A stretch of DNA of 46,959 bases, taken from the NCBI GenBank assembly GCA_902517315.1, contig CABYBP010000007.1:1-46959 (forward strand), given 5' to 3'. This DNA is from an uncultured Alphaproteobacteria bacterium. Lineage in GTDB: Bacteria > Pseudomonadota > Alphaproteobacteria > HIMB59 > GCA-002718135. The notes beneath the pieces were generated by a model. It did no database searches, had not been told where the DNA came from, and saw only the letters and a list, made by a program, of their open reading frames with translations. Shown here in pieces: positions 43,733 to 46,959 of this stretch; the first letter of the stretch is position 1; each line of letters opens with the position of its first letter. Both the position numbers and the translations under genes were made by a program.

Positions 43733-44994
43733 TAGATAAGAGTATCAGAATTATTGAAATATTTTTTCAAAACTTCTGGGATTTTAATATTTCCATCTTT
43801 CATTTGATAATTCTCAAGAATAGCAATCAGTGTTCTTCCTACTGCTAACCCAGATCCATTAAGTGTATGAACAAAAATATTTTTATTTTCTAATTTATAT
43901 CTTGTATTCATTCTTCTAGCTTGAAAATCATTACAATTAGAACAGCTTGAAATTTCTCTATATGTATTTTCTCCTGGAAGCCAAACTTCAATATCGTATG
44001 TTTTTGATGCGGAAAAACCCATGTCACCGGTACATAAAGTCATAATCCTATAATGAATATTTAAATCTTGAAGAATACTTTCGGCACTTTCAAGCATTCT
44101 TTCTAATTCATCTTGTGAATGCTGTGGCTCAACTATTGAAACTAATTCAACTTTAGTAAATTGATGTTGTCTTAACATGCCACGAGTATCCTTACCTGCA
44201 GCACCAGCCTCTGATCTAAAACAAGGTGTATAAGAAGTTACTCTCATGGGTAATTGATTTTGGTTAAGTATTTCTTCTCTAACCATATTTGTTAAAGGAA
44301 CTTCAGCAGTTGGTATTAACCAATGATCTTCCCCAGCAGTAAATAAATCTTCACCAAATTTAGGTAATTGCCCTGTTCCAAAAAGAGCAGAGTCTCTTAC
44401 CAAAAAAGGTAAATTATATTCAACATAACCATTTTCATTCGTATGCTTATCTAACATAAAATTTGCAATTGCTCTCTCCAATTTTGAAAGTTGATTTTTT
44501 AATAAAACAAATCTAGATCCTGATAATTTAGATGCAGTTTCAAAATTCATTAATCCCAAATTTTCCCCTAATTCAAAATGTGTTTTAGGGTTAAAATCAA
44601 ATCCTGGTTTTTCACCCCATTCTTTATACTTTGAGTTGTCTGCCTCATTAATTCCAATAGGGACAGTTTTATCAGCTATATTTGGTAATCTAGAGAGTAT
44701 AGTTTTTAACTCTTCATCTTTAATTGTCTCAAGTTCTTTTAAATTATTAATTTTATTTTTAATTTCATCTACTTTACTCATTTCTGATGTAGCATCTTTA
44801 TTATCACTTTTTAGTTTCCCAATATTTTTAGAAATAGAATTTCTTTTAGCTAAAAGGTTCTGAAGAACAGTCTGAGTCTCTCTTTTGACTTTATCTAGTT
44901 CTAAAATTTTATTTGATATTGACTGCTCTCCTCTTTGTTTCATATAATTATCAAACTCTATTGGATTTTCTCTGATAAAATTAATATTATGCAT
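43732..44994 (-). CDS. serS: seryl-tRNA synthetase
   Basis: A class II synthetase of 420 residues. The N-terminal long antiparallel coiled coil (about 30-100) that contacts the tRNA-Ser arm is followed by the catalytic core: motif 2 in TPCFRSEAGAAGKDTRGMLR, given in parts, and motif 3 in NGSGLAVGRTLIAILENYQ. GTGQLPKF and LIPTAEVPLTN are also classic. The ATG overlaps the tatC stop as TAATG. Essential, cytoplasmic, with no odd features. Confidence 0.96.
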   Translation of the reverse strand: MHNINFIRENPIEFDNYMKQRGEQSISNKILELDKVKRETQTVLQNLLAKRNSISKNIGKLKSDNKDATSEMSKVDEIKNKINNLKELETIKDEELKTILSRLPNIADKTVPIGINEADNSKYKEWGEKPGFDFNPKTHFELGENLGLMNFETASKLSGSRFVLLKNQLSKLERAIANFMLDKHTNENGYVEYNLPFLVRDSALFGTGQLPKFGEDLFTAGEDHWLIPTAEVPLTNMVREEILNQNQLPMRVTSYTPCFRSEAGAAGKDTRGMLRQHQFTKVELVSIVEPQHSQDELERMLESAESILQDLNIHYRIMTLCTGDMGFSASKTYDIEVWLPGENTYREISSCSNCNDFQARRMNTRYKLENKNIFVHTLNGSGLAVGRTLIAILENYQMKDGNIKIPEVLKKYFNNSDTLI

Positions 44995-45749
44995 TACTTA
45001 TCTTTATTTTTTTGTATTAGTTTTGCAATATAAATTGAAACTTCGTATAAAAATATAATTGGTAGAGCTAAACTTATTTGGCTAAATGGATCAGGTGGAG
45101 TTAAAAATGCAGCTGATAAAAATGCTAATACAATTGCATATTTTCTAAATTTTTTAAGAGATTCATAAGTAACCATCCCTACCCTTGCCATTAAAGATAA
45201 TACAACAGGAAGCTGAAATGCTAAACCAAAAGCAAAAATAAATCTCATCATAAGAGATAAATATTCTCCCATTTTAGCTTCTAATCGAATAGGAACACCA
45301 CTAGAACCAAGGTTTTGATATGATAAGAAAAAAGACCATGCCAATGGTGCAATAATATAATAAACCATCGAGCCACCTGCAAAAAATAAAATTGGAGTTG
45401 CGACTAAGTAGGGTAAAAAAGCTCTCTTTTCTTTTTTGTATAATCCTGGTGCAATAAATCTCCATATTTGTATAGCAATTAAAGGGAATGAAAAAAATAA
45501 AGCAAAGAAAAATGCTATTTTTAATTCCGTAAAAAAAGCTTCTTGTAAAGCGGTGTATATAAAACCTTGGCCTTTGTCTTTATTAAAAAGTTCGACCAAA
45601 GGATTTGCTAAAAATGCAAATAATTCATCAGCAAAATAAAAACAAATGATGAATACTATTAAGATATATAAAAAGCTCCACAATAATCTTTTTCTTAACT
45701 CAGTAAGGTGTCCTATTAGAGACATTTCTTCAAATTTTTCTTCAGCCAT
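44994..45749 (-). CDS. tatC: Sec-independent protein translocase TatC
   Basis: The core receptor of the twin-arginine export system, with six membrane helices in 251 residues. The N-terminal cytoplasmic motif MSLIGHLTELRKRLL, the FxxP-type APLAW loop region, and AKMGEYLSLMMRFIFAFGLAFQLPV in parts are typical. It lies 15 bp after tatB and shares one base with serS. Together with TatA and TatB it exports folded proteins with twin-Arg signals across the inner membrane. Confidence 0.95.
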   Translation of the reverse strand: MAEEKFEEMSLIGHLTELRKRLLWSFLYILIVFIICFYFADELFAFLANPLVELFNKDKGQGFIYTALQEAFFTELKIAFFFALFFSFPLIAIQIWRFIAPGLYKKEKRAFLPYLVATPILFFAGGSMVYYIIAPLAWSFFLSYQNLGSSGVPIRLEAKMGEYLSLMMRFIFAFGLAFQLPVVLSLMARVGMVTYESLKKFRKYAIVLAFLSAAFLTPPDPFSQISLALPIIFLYEVSIYIAKLIQKNKDK

Positions 45750-45764
45750 TACAAAAACAACAAA

Positions 45765-46079
45765 TTATTTTTTATTTGAAAATTCATCCTCAGTCATTTT
45801 TACTGTTTCTTGAACTTCTTTAATCTCATTTTCAAAATTTTTTTTAATATTAATACCATCTTTTATTTTCTTAACTTCTTTAACAGATTTAGCTAATTCT
45901 TTAATCTCTTCTTCTTCTGCAATTTCATTAATAGATGACTTGAACTCAGAAGACATTTTTTTAATATATTTAGTGAATGATCCAACCTGCTTAATAAATT
46001 TTGGAAGATCTTTTGGGCCAATTACTACAATTACTATTATCCCAATTAAGAAAATTTCACTCCAACCAAAAGTAAACAT
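45765..46079 (-). CDS. tatB: Sec-independent protein translocase TatB
   Basis: A 104-residue protein with one N-terminal membrane helix (about 5-21), the GPKDLP hinge and an amphipathic helix, then a charged Lys/Glu-rich tail. The start MFTFGWSEIFLIGIIVIVVIG, read in parts, is the standard TatB pattern with a Glu in the membrane segment. It is encoded between tatA (5-bp gap) and tatC (15-bp gap). Confidence 0.92.
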   Translation of the reverse strand: MFTFGWSEIFLIGIIVIVVIGPKDLPKFIKQVGSFTKYIKKMSSEFKSSINEIAEEEEIKELAKSVKEVKKIKDGINIKKNFENEIKEVQETVKMTEDEFSNKK

Positions 46080-46084
46080 AATAT

Positions 46085-46270
46085 TTACTTTTCTTCGTCG
46101 TTTTTATTCTCTAAATTTTTATCTTCTTTTTTTTCTTCGTCTGACATTCCTCTTTTGAATGATTTGATCCCTTTTGCCATATCACCCATTAGTTGAGGTA
46201 TCTTACCTCTTCCAAAAAGAAGTAAAACAATAACGAGTACAATTAATAATTGCCAAATACTTGGTGTCAT
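46085..46270 (-). CDS. tatA: Sec-independent protein translocase TatA
   Basis: A 61-residue pore-forming Tat component: a single membrane helix (about 4-19), a [17 protein letters not shown] hinge with the conserved Phe-Gly and a Pro, an amphipathic helix with Lys residues, and a highly charged short tail. It is the first gene of tatA-tatB-tatC-serS-pcm. The tail is shorter than in E. coli TatA (about 89 residues), in line with genome streamlining. Confidence 0.92.
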   Translation of the reverse strand: MTPSIWQLLIVLVIVLLLFGRGKIPQLMGDMAKGIKSFKRGMSDEEKKEDKNLENKNDEEK

Positions 46271-46487
46271 TCCCCGTTTATAAGGAAAGTATGAAAAAAA
46301 ACAAGAAATAATGGGAATAAAAATGTCTAAAATACAAAATTAAAGGTACAAATTTGATACACTTATTGGGAAACCATTAGCTGTATTTGCAATTTTAAAT
46401 CAAGATGAAAATAAAAAAAACCTAGTATAGTTGAATGAATTATATGACAAAAAGAAAAGCATGTTTTCTATGCGGCAATCATCGTTA

Positions 46488-46516
46488 TTGTATTAGTAAA
46501 CGAGATTTACTATAAA
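46488..46516 (+). promoter_or_regulatory. candidate promoter of the glutamine amidotransferase gene
   Basis: TTGTAT (46488-46493), a 17-base spacer and TATAAA (46511-46516) stand 30 bases before the ATG at 46547. The layout fits a sigma-70-type promoter in the 276-bp gap after tatA. Otherwise this gap shows only short frames, including a 23-codon one with a CxxC pair at 46444-46515. Confidence 0.5.
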
Positions 46517-46546
46517 GATTTTATTGTCTTTAATTTAATTAATTTT

Positions 46547-46959
46547 ATGTGTGGAATAGTTGGAATATATCTAAAATCAAAAAAGTTTGAGAAAGATTTG
46601 GGTAAAATGCTATCTGGAATGTTAGTAAATATGGAATCTAGAGGGCCTGATAGTGCTGGTTTTGCAATTTATAAAAAAAGAAAAAAAAGAAGAATTTAAA
46701 TACTCAATTTGTATTAATAATTTAGTATTTGAAAAATTTAAAAAAGATATTTCAAAAAAAATTAAATATAATTCAATCTTAAAAAATTCAGATCACGCAA
46801 TTTTAAGCTCTAAAGAAAACCCTGAAAAAGTATTGTCTATTTTAAATGAGATTAAAGAAATTTCTTTAGTTGGTTATGGAAGATCTATTGAAATATTTAA
46901 ACAAATTGGAAATCCAAAAGATGTAGTAAAAAAATTCAATTTAGAGAAATTTAGTGGCA
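46547..46959 (+). pseudogene. class II glutamine amidotransferase (GlxB-like), frameshifted and cut by the window end
   Basis: The frame starts MCGIVGIYLK, with Cys2 as the N-terminal nucleophile of class II amidotransferases, and runs through MESRGPDSAGFAIY before ending at a TAA at 46697-46699. After an A-rich stretch (46673-46688) the next frame continues with family-like sequence: EISLVGYGRSIEIFKQIGNPKDVVKKF in parts, to the window edge. Removing one A from the seven-A run restores a single frame. GlxB/MgsA-type proteins work with GltB-like partners in glutamate or N-methylglutamate metabolism, which would be expected beyond the right edge. A sequencing error, slippage-based expression or a recent loss are all possible. 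Confidence 0.65.

Noticed and set aside
1..46959. tRNA or rRNA genes, CRISPR arrays, insertion sequences
   Set aside because: No cloverleaf, conserved rRNA block, spaced direct repeats or transposase was recognised on either strand; the only mobility gene is the recombinase at 711-1778.

Overview
The window is about 47 kb of very AT-rich, tightly packed chromosome from what looks like a streamlined marine alphaproteobacterium. Evidence: the tatA-tatB-tatC-serS-pcm block, a tandem glycine riboswitch in front of gcvT-gcvH-gcvP, a DMSP demethylase (DmdA), a PhyH-family oxygenase, Lys/Asn/Ile-rich proteins, 0-40 bp intergenic gaps and several convergent gene pairs whose stop codons overlap. AEGEAN-169/HIMB59 or a Pelagibacterales-like lineage would fit, but I cannot fix the clade from sequence alone. 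I saw no rRNA, tRNA, CRISPR array or insertion sequence.

Left part (1-3.9 kb): a partial CobB sirtuin, a solitary tyrosine recombinase with a 9-6-9 bp inverted repeat just upstream, an exported Cys-rich protein, two small membrane proteins and a peroxiredoxin-like protein. Next (4.0-10.1 kb) comes a cyclic-nucleotide and ion-channel cluster: two different class III nucleotidyl cyclases flank a voltage-sensor K+ channel and an MscS channel carrying a cyclic-nucleotide-binding domain, with a UPF0114 membrane protein at the end. This is the best candidate for a little-described system: cyclases making the ligand, channels responding to it.

10.2-18.3 kb (minus strand) is a scavenging region: an L-2-keto-3-deoxyarabonate dehydratase-like enzyme beside a GH127 beta-L-arabinofuranosidase, two tandem EamA permeases, DmdA, an unlisted 56-residue membrane protein, a beta-hydroxyacid dehydrogenase and an MFS carrier. 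18.4-25.2 kb (plus strand) is a long run: class IV aminotransferase, sulfotransferase-like protein, 2-keto-4-pentenoate hydratase-like protein, DCC thiol oxidoreductase, PsiE-like protein, a photolyase-like FAD protein with unusual domain order, a YadGH-type ABC exporter and a PhyH dioxygenase. 25.2-27.6 kb (minus) has a BASS-type transporter, a YbgC thioesterase and a mandelate-racemase-type enolase-superfamily enzyme. 27.7-30.5 kb (plus) is a cysE-cysK-cystathionine enzyme operon.

30.5-36.4 kb (minus) is the glycine-cleavage operon under a tandem glycine riboswitch, probably reading on into rseP and a MazG-like gene. 36.5-40.8 kb holds a deaminase, a candidate small RNA or attenuator with a strong terminator (37.07-37.19 kb), anmK, a Thr/Ser dehydratase, a TerB-DnaJ protein, an EF-hand protein, a small membrane protein and a cold-shock protein. 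40.9-43.1 kb (plus) has rlmJ and a MATE exporter. 43.1-46.3 kb (minus) is tatA-tatB-tatC-serS-pcm, without the surE gene commonly found between serS and pcm. The right edge carries a class II glutamine amidotransferase (GlxB-like) with a frameshift in a poly-A run. No gene-free stretch exceeds 300 bases.
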